NCBI RefSeq assembly: GCF_011397635.1
Contig: NC_064756.1
Span: 32,416,996-32,480,995 of the forward strand
Source: Epinephelus fuscoguttatus
Lineage: Eukaryota; Chordata; Actinopteri; Perciformes; Serranidae
DNA length: 64,000 bases
Direction: 5' to 3'
Shown here: in pieces, positions 43,695 to 53,125 of the stretch
Layout of the letters: each line of letters begins with the position of its first letter
Numbering within the stretch: the first letter of the stretch is position 1
The notes under the pieces: generated by a model
The model's database searches: none
Seen by the model: only the letters and a program-made list of their open reading frames with translations
Told to the model about the DNA's origin: nothing
Program-made: the position numbers and the translations under genes

Positions 43695-46043
43695 ATGTGT
43701 TTCTTTAAATTGCACGTGGCATTAAATTGTTGAGTGACCTTAAAATCTCTCCTTTCTCATCTGTAAGTCAGCTGTCAAGCCAGATGTGTTTTTCAGAGAG
43801 AACCACCTGTACAGATGGATTTTCACTTGTATGCTAAAGCAGATCTGAGGCGTTTTGGTGAAAGGGCAAACACAAATCTCTCTGTTTGTCTGCTCCTCAC
43901 CTAGCGTTTCTCTCTGTCTCCATCTCCTCCAGAACTCCATTAGACACAACCTGTCACTGCACAGCCGCTTTATCCGCGTCCAGAATGAGGGGACAGGAAA
44001 GAGCTCATGGTGGATGCTAAACCCGGAGGGCGGGAAGAGCGGCAAGTCCCCGCGACGCAGGGCGGCCTCCATGGACAACAACAGCAAGTTCACTAAGAGC
44101 AGAGGAAGAGCAGCAAAGAAAAAGGTAAATAAACAAAGAATCCAGCTAATGCTTTTGTGCTGTGACATTGTAAACGTTTGAGATTTGAACCATGCCAAGA
44201 TTTTTCTTTTATCACAACTGTCTCTACATGGTCTGTCACAAAAAATAAACTTTTTTTTTCATTTACTATTATTATTTATTAAATCATTATTCTGCCATAT
44301 TTAAACTGCTCTGGCCTGCCTGCTGTTGCTGCTTCCTCTGCATGCCGCTTTGCAACCCGCCAAGGAAAGGCAGAGGGGCCCCAGCACAGAGCCATACTGC
44401 CAAATATAATACTATAATAGTTTTCTCTGACAAAAGTGTTCCTGACTGAAATGGGATTTTGGTAATATTCTTAGCCTAAATTGGTCAGTTCTTGGTCAGC
44501 ATTACAATCATAAATACAGTTACCTAGACTCATTTGCCTAGCAGAGGTGAAGTAAATTAACTGAGAATGATTCTGTGTTTGTTAGTCACATTCACACTTT
44601 TTTCACTACTTTTTTATTCTTATTGTCTCTTAAAGTAGTCATGTATGTAAACTTCCTTTGAAAAGCTATTCTCAAGATATTACCACATTAATGATATAAT
44701 ATTTTGCAAGAATACTTTTGTATTGTATTTCTTTTACTACCATCCAACCATGTGTTTGATTGCCAGTGGTTTCTGCCCAAAAACATATGCTACACTGACT
44801 GTCTCTGGCACATACAGTCTTTTGGTACACTGAGAGTCTCCTTGTCTTCCCACAGCTGTCCCTGCAGGGCGGCCCTGACGGAGGCGCAGACAGCCCAGGC
44901 TCATACTCCAAGTGGCCTGGCAGCCCCAACTCCCACAGCAACGACGACTTTGATGCGTGGAACAGCTTCAGGCCTCGGACCAGCTCCAACGCTAGCACTC
45001 TGAGCGGCCGCCTCTCACCCTTCATGCCTGAGGATGACCTCGGGGAGGCAGACGTGCATATGGGCTACCCAGGAGCTCCTGGGGCCAAGATGACAGCCAC
45101 GCTGCCCAGTCTGACAGAGATGACAGGCTCTCTGGTACACAGTTCTGAGAATGTCATGGAGAACCTCCTGGACAATCTGAACTTGCTCTCGCCCAACAAC
45201 TCTCAGGTTGGTGGGGGAGCAACCACCCCTGGCTCGTCCCAGTCCTCCCCCTCTCCTATGATGCAGCCAAGCCCTGGTTACCCTGCTTACAGCTCCCCCA
45301 GCATGGCCCAGAATCCTCAGCAGGAGTACCGCAAGTGTGTGTATGGCCAAGCAGGAATGAACAGCCTATCGTCCATGCCGCTGCAGACACTGCCAGAGAG
45401 CAAGCCCAGTTTCGGGCCCAGTATGGGCCAGTACAGCTGCCCTGCGGGGCTTCTGAAGGAGCTGCTGACGTCAGATACAGACCAGCACGGAGAGCTCATG
45501 CCATCAGTGGACACTGTAGTGTCTCAGTCCAGCGGAGGCTGCATGCTGCCACCGTACAGCAGCAGCCAGCATGCAGCCAAACTCATGGGAGGAGGGAACG
45601 GTCACCCGCATGGTCTCTCTCACACTCACCCCCACAATGTGCACAGCCAAGCCCCGACAACGTCACCAGCTATGAATGGCCGCTTGCTCATGTCCCTGAG
45701 CCACAGTGGGGGTACCACGCGTTTGCCTACAGCCAAAAGCCCTATGCAGATGCCTTATGGCCTCTCCAGCCACCTCAGCGCAGGAGGCATGCCTGGAGGC
45801 TTCTGCCCTCTTAACACCAATGGATACGGCCGACCAGGCCTGCCACAGCCCTTACACCCAGAGAAGCTGCCCAGTGACCTTGATGACATGTCCATTGAGA
45901 AGTTTGAGTTTGACATGGAGACAGTCCTCCATGACACTCTGATGGATGGAGACTCTCTGGACTTCAACTTTGAGCCAATGGTGACCCAACAAGGTTTCCC
46001 CCACGGAGTGAAGACCACCACACACAGCTGGGTATCAGGGTAG
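22317..46043 (+). CDS. foxo1: Forkhead box protein O1
   Basis: Three coding exons: 22317-22970, 43933-44124 and 44856-46043 (TAG), all GT-AG and in phase, giving 677 aa; human FOXO1 is 655. The start (ACCATGG) has an ideal context. The N terminus, [19 protein letters not shown], carries the first AKT site (Thr27). Then come Gln/His-rich (97-133) and Ala-rich (147-156) tracts. The forkhead domain runs about 166-262 and is split by intron 1 after [26 protein letters not shown] is recognition-helix and wing sequence. PRRRAAS (Ser264) and RPRTSS (Ser326) are the other two AKT sites, and RAAKKK is part of the nuclear localisation signal. Exon 3 holds [11 protein letters not shown] (export signal), LLKELLTSD, and the acidic transactivation end DGDSLDFNF, closing with HSWVSG. 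FoxO1 is the insulin/AKT-controlled transcription factor for metabolism, cell cycle and stress genes. In teleosts this is probably the foxo1a copy. Confidence 0.97.
22605..22715 (+). repeat. foxo1: CAG/CAT (Gln/His) repeat in foxo1 exon 1
   Basis: Nine Gln codons (residues 97-105), a mixed His/Gln stretch, then nine more Gln (125-133). CAG runs are interrupted by CAT and CAA. The other two frames also stay open, reading poly-Ala or poly-Ser-like protein, which explains the long overlapping open frames seen on both strands here. Confidence 0.9.
23026..23062. repeat. (GT)n microsatellite next to the foxo1 exon 1 donor
   Basis: About 18 GT units starting 55 bases downstream of the 5' splice site. 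Confidence 0.95.
26548..26760 (+). repeat. Dispersed teleost repeat
   Basis: TGGGCTGCACATTTTGTGC, AACGCTTCACAACACAAG, CACCTGCTCATCAGGAGCA, GGGAGCAATTTGGGGTTCAG and GGACACTTC occur in the order of a common non-coding fish repeat. It is in foxo1 intron 1. Confidence 0.6.
28542..28593. repeat. (CA)n microsatellite
   Basis: Slightly interrupted CA repeat of about 50 bp in foxo1 intron 1. Confidence 0.95.
28879..28940. repeat. (GA)n purine microsatellite
   Basis: GA repeat followed by GGGAGA units, all purine on the plus strand over about 60 bp. Confidence 0.95.
29119..29152. repeat. (GT)n microsatellite
   Basis: About 17 uninterrupted GT units in foxo1 intron 1, about 180 bp after the GA tract. 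Confidence 0.95.
29345..29374. repeat. Poly-C tract, potential G-quadruplex on the minus strand
   Basis: A run of 17 C, then C-tracts separated by single A. The minus strand therefore carries several runs of five or more G within 30 bases. Confidence 0.9.
29530..29740 (+). repeat. Diverged copy of the ancient teleost repeat also seen at 9055
   Basis: GCTGCAATAACGATTATTTTTAGT, AACTGATGAATTGTTG and TAATGTCA occur in the same order as in that family. Only the first part is recognisable. Confidence 0.4.
35831..36095 (+). pseudogene. Pogo/Tigger-like (CENP-B-type) transposase fragment
   Basis: An open frame begins [20 protein letters not shown], continues [20 protein letters not shown] and stops at 35987-35989. 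This is the N-terminal psq-type helix-turn-helix found in pogo/Tigger transposases and CENP-B. After the stop, another stretch ([17 protein letters not shown]) matches the second CENP-B-type DNA-binding domain region, so the fragment spans about 265 bp of the original gene. The DDE catalytic domain is absent. It is a relic in foxo1 intron 1. Confidence 0.7.
37249..37301. repeat. (GT)n microsatellite, about 26 units
   Basis: Uninterrupted GT repeat of about 52 bp in foxo1 intron 1, among the longest in the window. Confidence 0.97.
39635..39960. repeat. Extended purine (GA-rich) tract
   Basis: About 325 bp composed almost only of A and G on the plus strand, with scattered single pyrimidines. 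It is not a simple dinucleotide repeat; units such as GGAGA, AAGGA and GAAGA vary. Confidence 0.9.
42595..42830 (-). repeat. Diverged copy of the ancient teleost repeat, inverse orientation
   Basis: The pattern ACAAGCAACTTGCTGACATCA, TGGAAAATTCTAACAGGCAT, TTTTATAGACTAAACAAATCA corresponds to the reverse orientation of the family at 9055. It lies in foxo1 intron 1. Confidence 0.5.
43664..43692. repeat. (GT)n microsatellite
   Basis: About 14 GT units roughly 240 bp upstream of foxo1 exon 2. Confidence 0.95.
44125..44855 (+). other. foxo1: foxo1 intron 2, inside the coding region
   Basis: Donor GTAAAT after RAAKKK and acceptor CTTCCCACAG before LSLQGG, both in phase 0. If retained, translation would add 18 residues after Lys282 and stop, giving about 300 aa with forkhead domain but no transactivation domain. 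Confidence 0.9.
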
Positions 46044-49000
46044 AAACTGTAGTGCTGTTGCTGTTTGGTAAAAGGCACAATCAGAACTCATTTGAGACAA
46101 AAAATGTATCTTAGGATGTTTAATCCTCAATCCAACTTCACTTGCAGTTTCTGCACCATCAACATTTCTGTTTCAAAAATACTTTCGGATCACTTCAGCA
46201 GACTGAGACTGGCCGTGAACAGCTAAGGACACATCTCTATTAGAGCCCCTGAACTGGTGAAGATGATATCAGAATTATTTTTGAAATATTAAAAATCCTG
46301 TACAAACTTAAGTGCCAAACATTTTGCCTTAACGTAAGAGCCAAACTGAAACACACCTCTCTGGTTTACTCACCAAGGTTACAGATACTATACAGTTGTG
46401 TCTGCGATTTTTGCAAGTGACACTGCCAGCGACGTCTCATCAGCAGCAGCACAATCTGTAGAAGTTCACAAACTCATACCATGATGTTTACTGTGTTTCC
46501 ACAATCAAACCTTTTGTATGTACAGTGTAGTGATAATTGATTACCACTGCAAAAGAATTATGAAGGTAATCTGGCTCATGGATTTGTGGACTGACTTGAT
46601 GTTAAGTGAGAGACTTCTCAATGGATCCTCGGATGATGTTACACTCACTTTGTTATTGCCTGAATGTACATAATGTCGTCATACAGTTTGTAAAATTGGG
46701 CCTCTTGGTGTATTTTCTAAGACTGTAAATAATGTTTACAGAGTGGAAGTCAAGGCAGCAGAAATGAGCTTACGTTTAAAACTGGATCGGATTCGAGCGG
46801 ACAGATCTGTGCTTGAGAATTTGTCTCAATCAGGCTGTACAATGGTAACACACTTAATGATTTCTTGTACATACCTTAAGAATGTATATTAAAATGATGT
46901 GGTAGATGTTTACTAGATTTAGTATATATTTGAGACCTAAATTATTTGTGGTTAATATAGATTTATGCTGGTGCATAACCTGCACTCAGACATGAGAATT
47001 GTTCTGAGTCATTCGTCACTCTGAACCTTAATACCACAGGGGCCTATTTATTGTGCCTAACAAAGTAGATATCGACTGCAGGCTTGAAGGGTTTTATATT
47101 GTAAATGTCTACGGTCCAGAAGATACTCAAATCCAGCGGTCTTGAAGAAAAGTACAGTGAATTCTTTACTTTCAGTTCCCTGCTTTCACTTTTTTGTGAC
47201 TGTAGATTGTTATTGTTAGGGTTCCCTGAACGCTTCGCAGCTCTGTGAATGTTATGAGGTCAAAGGATGTTAGTGGATAAAAGATATTCTCAGTGCTTCT
47301 GTTGTTTTCACACCAAGGCTGAGTCCGAGACCTGCCAGAGATTGTCATTAAAGACACTGTGAGTAACGGGCCTGTCCCCTGTTCAGTTTCAGAACGTTTT
47401 ATATTATTTTATTCTTTGTCTCAGAAGGTTAGTGTGACTGATTTAAATTAGTACAGTATGATTCCTTTTTGTCCTGAGGAGCCCTCTGATGCTGTCAGAA
47501 GGATCAGCTTTACTGCTTTTAATGAGACTCCACTTTCACTCTGCCCCTCCTACCTCTACATATCTCGATGTCTTTTTTTACATTTGACATAAAGTTAACA
47601 TGTGACTTGATAGCTCAAATCATCTTCTTAACAACAAGTCTAATTACTTTTTGCCCCTGAAAAGCGCCACTAAGTGTTAAGTATCTTATTTAGCATGTAT
47701 ATTTGCATTTTCTGACTTGCTTTTCCCACTTACCGCTGTACTAACAATGAGCTTGTCAGCCTGTCAGTGACTTATTATGCAGAGTCACAAATAGTGTACA
47801 GGATTGTGGCTACCTTTGTGAAGATGGTGTCTGTAAACATGACTGCTTCTCATGAAGTCGACTTGTTCGGTGGCTGATAGACCAGGTGGTTTAGAGATAA
47901 CAAACTCAAAATGATAACTGCATATTCCACATTGATGTGTATTGCATGATTTATCCAGAAACCACATATATGAGTACGTGTCTGATCATGTGTTGTCACA
48001 GGCTCTGAGTATGCAGCTTTTTATTTAAGTCATACTGCTAATGAGTTCACCTCCAACAGAGGGGAAAGCTCTTTAATTAGTTTGGTGTTTGGTTGAAATT
48101 AAAATCTGCATTCTCCCGCGCAGCAATGGCACATGATCTGACACTGCTGACAGAGATTTTTAAGAAAGCCAGGGAGCATTTAATAAAATTCTTAACATTT
48201 CAAAAGGCCGTTAAAAAAGCTGCTGTTTGGCTTTGGTGCCAGGTGTTGCCTTTTCTTACCCAAACTTGCCATAGTGTACTATAGCCAAATTTGCCTTTGA
48301 AGTCAAAATGATATATTTAGCATTTTTATCATGTGATATGTTCAGAATTATATATATTTGTGCCGGTCACTCAAGTCAGGATAAACTGTAATGAATCCAT
48401 GTAGTCAGTGTCACAGGATTCACTCTAAAAATAAAAGAGCTGTACTAAGTAAATTATATCTCTACATTTTTAAATGATTGAATCTATGCATTGTATTCCT
48501 TAATTTTATGTTGCTATTGTTATATTTTCTTTTTCTTTCAACTTACGACAGAGATATTTTATTGTAACATAGCGCTGTGAGATATTATGGTGTTGTTGTT
48601 GTCAAAACTCTATGTTCCAGATAGTTATATGGGAAAAAAATGAAGTTTATTTAGAAAATAGATGATGCAGTGATTAATATGCTAAGCTTTTGTAAACTGA
48701 CAATGTTGTATTTCTTGTATTTAGCTACAGTTTTTAGAAAATAGCATCAAAAAGCAAATTACTGAAAAAAAAGTAAGGATATATTGCATTTTTAAAATGG
48801 AAAACACAATATTTAGTCTGTCAGAGAAGTCCTCCTCAGAATGCAAAATTCTGGACCAATTTTTGTAATTTTAGTAGATTTTAGTAGAAAGATATTGCAC
48901 TTTTACTTACGTTTTATAACAAAGTGCTCCTCGTAACAAGAGGAAGAGTTCCCATTACATATTTGAAAATAAAAAATCTGTTACATTGAACTTATATACC

Positions 49001-49105
49001 GGAATAAATTGGAATTGTGCTGTGTGATTTGCAATCAATAAGAATATGTAACTTGTTCAATATTAATGTATTAAGACCTGAATAAATGTACTTCTGTGTT
49101 TAAAG
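46044..49105 (+). other. foxo1: foxo1 3' UTR
   Basis: AT-rich sequence without coding potential after the TAG. Polyadenylation signals AATAAA occur at 49003-49008 and 49081-49086, the second followed by T/GT-rich sequence, giving a UTR of about 3 kb. It contains a candidate miR-96-type site (GTGCCAAA, 46312-46319) and a miR-27-type match (ACTGTGA, 47356-47362). Confidence 0.6.
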
Positions 49106-49546
49106 ATGTGTCAGATTTATCACTTTAAAATAAGAAAGATCGTCAGCATCAGGAGTTTTGGTTTGCTACAAACCTGATCTAGTTGTTTGGGCCAAATAAC
49201 TTTTTTTTTTTTTTGTTAGAACAGAAGTAAGCTAGGTGAGAAAACTTGAATGGCAAACACAACAGTTGCATCAGTTGCATCTATACAAAGGTAATGATCA
49301 CTTTTTCCAATACATATATGCATAATCATGACAGTAAAGTAACTGGTGGGACAGTAGGCCAATATTATTTTTTGAAGCTAGGCTACTAGCAATAGCTCTA
49401 GTAATAGTATGTGTCACTACTGCTGAATCCTGCACTCAGAGTAATCAGTCATAAATTGCTTTATACTCCAAACTCCAATACGGTATATTATGTTTCTTCT
49501 TTAACACTGAATACCCTAATACCTAAACTGGAGAATGGCTTTGCAG

Positions 49547-50612
49547 AAGATGATTGTCTGAGGTTGTCTAAGCCCAAGGTTACATTTTCATCCCAACTTT
49601 TAAGCCAACTGACATTTCCAGGTCAAAGTGAATCATTTCGTGCTACAAGAGCAGAAAGTAAGGCCATAACCATGGAGTCAACACTGGGGGAGACCAAATC
49701 TGCCAGGAGGAAAACTCATTTCCTACTATATAATATTATTTATCACAAGCCAGTACAGCTATACAGTATACTATGCAAACATGCAATAAACAAAAGCCAC
49801 TACTGTCTACATAAATGACCCATGTAATGCAGCATAAATGAATGACTACTGAGACTTGCCATGGACTATCTCACAAATATAGCGTAATTAAGACATTAAC
49901 GTTTGTTGTATACACCCATGAGCCATGTTCTGCTGGGGTACGGCAACACCACTTGGACAAACCACACACAGAACTGCAATACACTCCAGTGCTAGAACCA
50001 GTAGTAGCAATAATGGCAATCCATTAAGTTTATTAATGATTATTAATATATTTGCTAATAATTGTTTTGGGCAGCAGTGCATGGTTGCCTGTCATAGAGA
50101 GATAACTTTTCTTTGTTTCCCCACACAATATATATTATAATTACTGCCTTGGGATAAATGATCCCACAACAGATTTAAGCCATATGCAGGGGCTTGTGTT
50201 ATAAAAGACAGAAAATTCTCAACTTGTGTGCTGCACTCTTAGTTCTGGCAGCTCATTTCTTCCCTACAATGATTCCTCCTGGCTTTTCCTTACAGCCACA
50301 TTCCGCACCATGCACCCCCTACCACTGAACCCAATCACCTCTGACAGCAAACTGCACAGCCTCTCTGGCCCCAGTGCCTTTGACTTTGAATTGTGAGTTA
50401 AAGATAACCTTTAACTAGAAAAGCCACTGGGGACTAGTCCCATAAAATGCTCTGGCTAAAGGAGTTCTTCAGAAGTTGGCGTCGAGACTTGTTCCAGGGC
50501 TTAACTTTTTGTCTTATGATATTTTTCTCCTGCTTGTTCCTACAGGGCTGAAATTCAGACTGAAGAACATTTCACTGACATAAGTAACAGCATCTGTAGG
50601 CACTGTAGCTGA
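49547..50612 (+). CDS. Candidate 3' end of an unidentified multi-exon gene
   Basis: Three short open segments join in one frame: an exon ending at 49657 before GTAAGG, one at 50296-50392 (pyrimidine-rich tract, TTACAG; donor GTGAGT), and a last one from 50546 (CCTACAG) to TGA at 50610-50612. Phases fit at both joins (1, then 2). The middle exon is open in only one of three frames, and that is the one that fits. The predicted end reads TTFRTMHPLPLNPITSDSK, later SGPSAFDFELAEIQTEEHFT. I do not recognise the protein. The first segment's acceptor is ambiguous (49547 is one choice) and no earlier exons were found, so the whole could be chance or a non-coding transcript. Confidence 0.3.
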
Positions 50613-51902
50613 AATGAATGCCAGCTCAGAAACTGCATGCCACTAGCATGTTGAGGAGAGCTTGGAGGGCTCAGCTTAGCTCAAGAAGTGGCACACTGTA
50701 TGTTTCACTTCCCCCTGTGTCCAGGGGAAACAAAATAGGTTTTGCATTGCTTTACAGTGCACAGCAATGTGGGCCAGGGTTTTGGTGTCAGAGCGAAGTG
50801 GGAGGGAGATGGAGAGAGGGGCAGAGAGGACACTTGTGAGCACATAGATGAGGAATGTGGGTGTGGACTCCTGCCAAAGGCATATGCGATCCTTATGTTC
50901 CCCTGAGTGCGAGAAGGCAAAATGCGGTTAGACGGCTGGGGCCATGTCAGGACACAGACTGAGTGTGAGGACGTAATATGCCATGGAGTTCATTCTCTTC
51001 GCTGCATTTGTGTTTTCACATTTTCCCTCCAGTTTCCAACTAGTTTCCTTGTGCCCTTATGTTAGATTAAAGACAGTAAGTTAGAGAAAATAAAAAGTGC
51101 AGAATCTTGATGTGAAGGGGAAAAACAGCTCCTTAAATCACAATTCCTGACATTCCCTTAGTGGGACAGTTGAGTCAATATTTGCAAACACAAGACTCTT
51201 AGTACTAGAATACTGTGGCCAACAGTCAAGTCAGCCACTTCCTGGTACTTGCCGATTAATAATATGCTTGTTTAAGCTTTCACAGTATCATTGCTGAAAA
51301 TAAGAAAAGCATTTACAAATTGCTTAAAGAGAGTCAAAAAGCAACGAAATCATGAGTGTTTAAAGGAAACTAAAAGTTAGAATAGAATCTGTGGAATTTA
51401 CTGGTAATAACAAAAAAGCAAGGGGCATCTGCTAACAGACAAGTGTGTTGTAGTCATGCAATTTTTTGGTCATCTGAGGTGAAATGTGTTACTAAGTATT
51501 GTACAGTGGGTCAGTATGCTTGTTAAACAAACATAATCAATCAGATCTTGGACCAAATCCAGTAATATTATAGTTCAATAACTCTGCCAGATTAGTCTGC
51601 GATTTTGTTGTAAGACCTACAGAGCTTTATTGTACAAAATATCTTAGATTTTTAGAGCTGAATTCTACTGGACTCTGAATCTGTAATGGGGCTAGACAGT
51701 AACATTCATAAGGATTTGATTATAAGACAAAACATATTTCAAAGGGACTCAACAGAACCAATTCAAAATGCACAGGAAAGTACATAATACTACTAATAAT
51801 AATGATGATAATGATATAATAAAAACTGAGAGCTATTGTATCTACCGTACTGTGTCACATTTATCTTTTCCAGCTATCATGCAAGCTCGAGCATGCACAA
51901 AC

Positions 51903-51958
<56 letters not shown>

Positions 51959-52540
51959 ATGTTGAAGGTGTGTCTCGAGGGCTCTGTAGGTAAAACAAAT
52001 AAGTCTCAGAGAGACTTTGGGCTCAAAAGACACCTAGCAGTGGGGCCTGTAACTAGTGAGGTACCGATGTGAACGACAGACCCATGGGTGGTCACCAGCA
52101 TCAGCTGAGCCAGCCTGCTGCACTTTGGGAATTGACCCAGCAGAATTTAACATAGTATATTCATTTATTAGTCTGTTAATACCCTTTTATTATGTGTTTC
52201 CTTTGCACCTTGTTATAATGCTTTTGATGTTTTATGTAGAGCACTTTAAATTGCCTTGTTGCTGAATGTTTTTGCTTGTTATAACTATATGTATAGTCTT
52301 GTTTGATGACGAATTATCTGCTTTTTTTTTTAAACTGAAGACCTCACAAACAGAAAAGTCATAATGTCAACATGGCATTACAAATAAACAAACTTTGGAC
52401 AACTCAGTCATCATTTTGCCTTGGGGCTAAATTACACTAATTTCTCATAAGATGCAGAGATATGCAAAGCCCCATGTGCCAAAATGTCTGTTCAAAATGA
52501 ATAGATAAATAAAAAATCGGGATATGTTTGTGCACTAGCT
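50613..52540. other. Intergenic, no gene recognised
   Basis: AT-rich DNA without recognisable exons. An ATTAAA at about 51065 could serve the candidate gene to the left. A (GT)n repeat lies at 51905-51957. Confidence 0.5.
51905..51957. repeat. (GT)n microsatellite, about 26 units
   Basis: Uninterrupted GT repeat of about 52 bp in intergenic DNA. Confidence 0.97.
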
Positions 52541-52559
52541 GGATGGATCCATGTTTCAT

Positions 52560-53125
52560 TTTGGCCCAAACTGACAGCCAATGAGGCCAAAATGACTGTT
52601 TAGTCAACCCAAACACCCTCTGGTTGCATGAATCCTTGTAGTTGGCCCAAATGCCCCACTGGTAAACCCAAGTGCTGATCGTTTTTACCAACATGCAACT
52701 CTGTTTGGTTACGTACCCCTTGGTTGGCTAAAGTGACTTTCTTTCTGGCCCCAATGTCCTTATGGTTGGCCGAAGTGCCCTTCCAGTTTGCTCAGGTGTT
52801 CTTCTGGTGTTGCCCAAGTTCCCCTCTAATAGAGCTTCGTGCCCCTTTGGTTGGCTCTCACAGGTCAAATGCCATTTTGGTTACTCTAACTGCTCCTTTC
52901 GTGAGCTCAAGTATTGCTTTAATGACCCTTGTGGCCAAAATGTCCTTCTGGTTTGCCAAAGTGCCCCTCCAGTAAGCCCAGCTTTCCCACATGCCTCTCT
53001 GGTTGGTTCAAGTGTCCTTTTGGTAGCTCTTAGTGATTTCATGGTAAGCCCAAGTGACCCTTTGGTTTCACGAGTGCCCTTCTGGTGAGTCCAAGTGTTT
53101 AACGGTTGTCTCAAGTGCTAGTCTA
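52560..53125. repeat. Degenerate 21-bp tandem repeat (minisatellite)
   Basis: Units resemble TTGGCCCAAGTGCCCTTCTGG with many substitutions. Examples follow each other at 20-23 bp spacing around 52757-52830 and 52955-53110. Because 21 is divisible by three, long frames on both strands stay open and read as seven-residue repeats. No gene is supported. Confidence 0.75.

Larger units (their letters stand above)
22971..43932 (+). other. foxo1: foxo1 intron 1 (about 21 kb)
   Basis: Donor GTACGT at 22971 and acceptor CTCCTCCAG ending at 43932. Very long first introns are usual for FOXO genes. No coding exon was recognised. It contains microsatellites (23026, 28542, 28879, 29119, 37249, 43664), dispersed repeats (26548, 29530, 42595), a pogo-like fragment (35831), a purine tract (39635), and higher-complexity segments that could be enhancers (for example 25236-25450 and 31790-32300). 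Confidence 0.95.

Noticed and set aside
43740-44198. 152-codon minus-strand frame over foxo1 exon 2
   Set aside because: It is antisense to a confidently identified coding exon and has no family match.
52762-53114. Open frames of 108 and 77 codons on opposite strands
   Set aside because: They are explained by the 21-bp period of the degenerate minisatellite.
52560-53125. Possible CRISPR-like array
   Set aside because: Units are contiguous and degenerate with no spacers, and the DNA is vertebrate.
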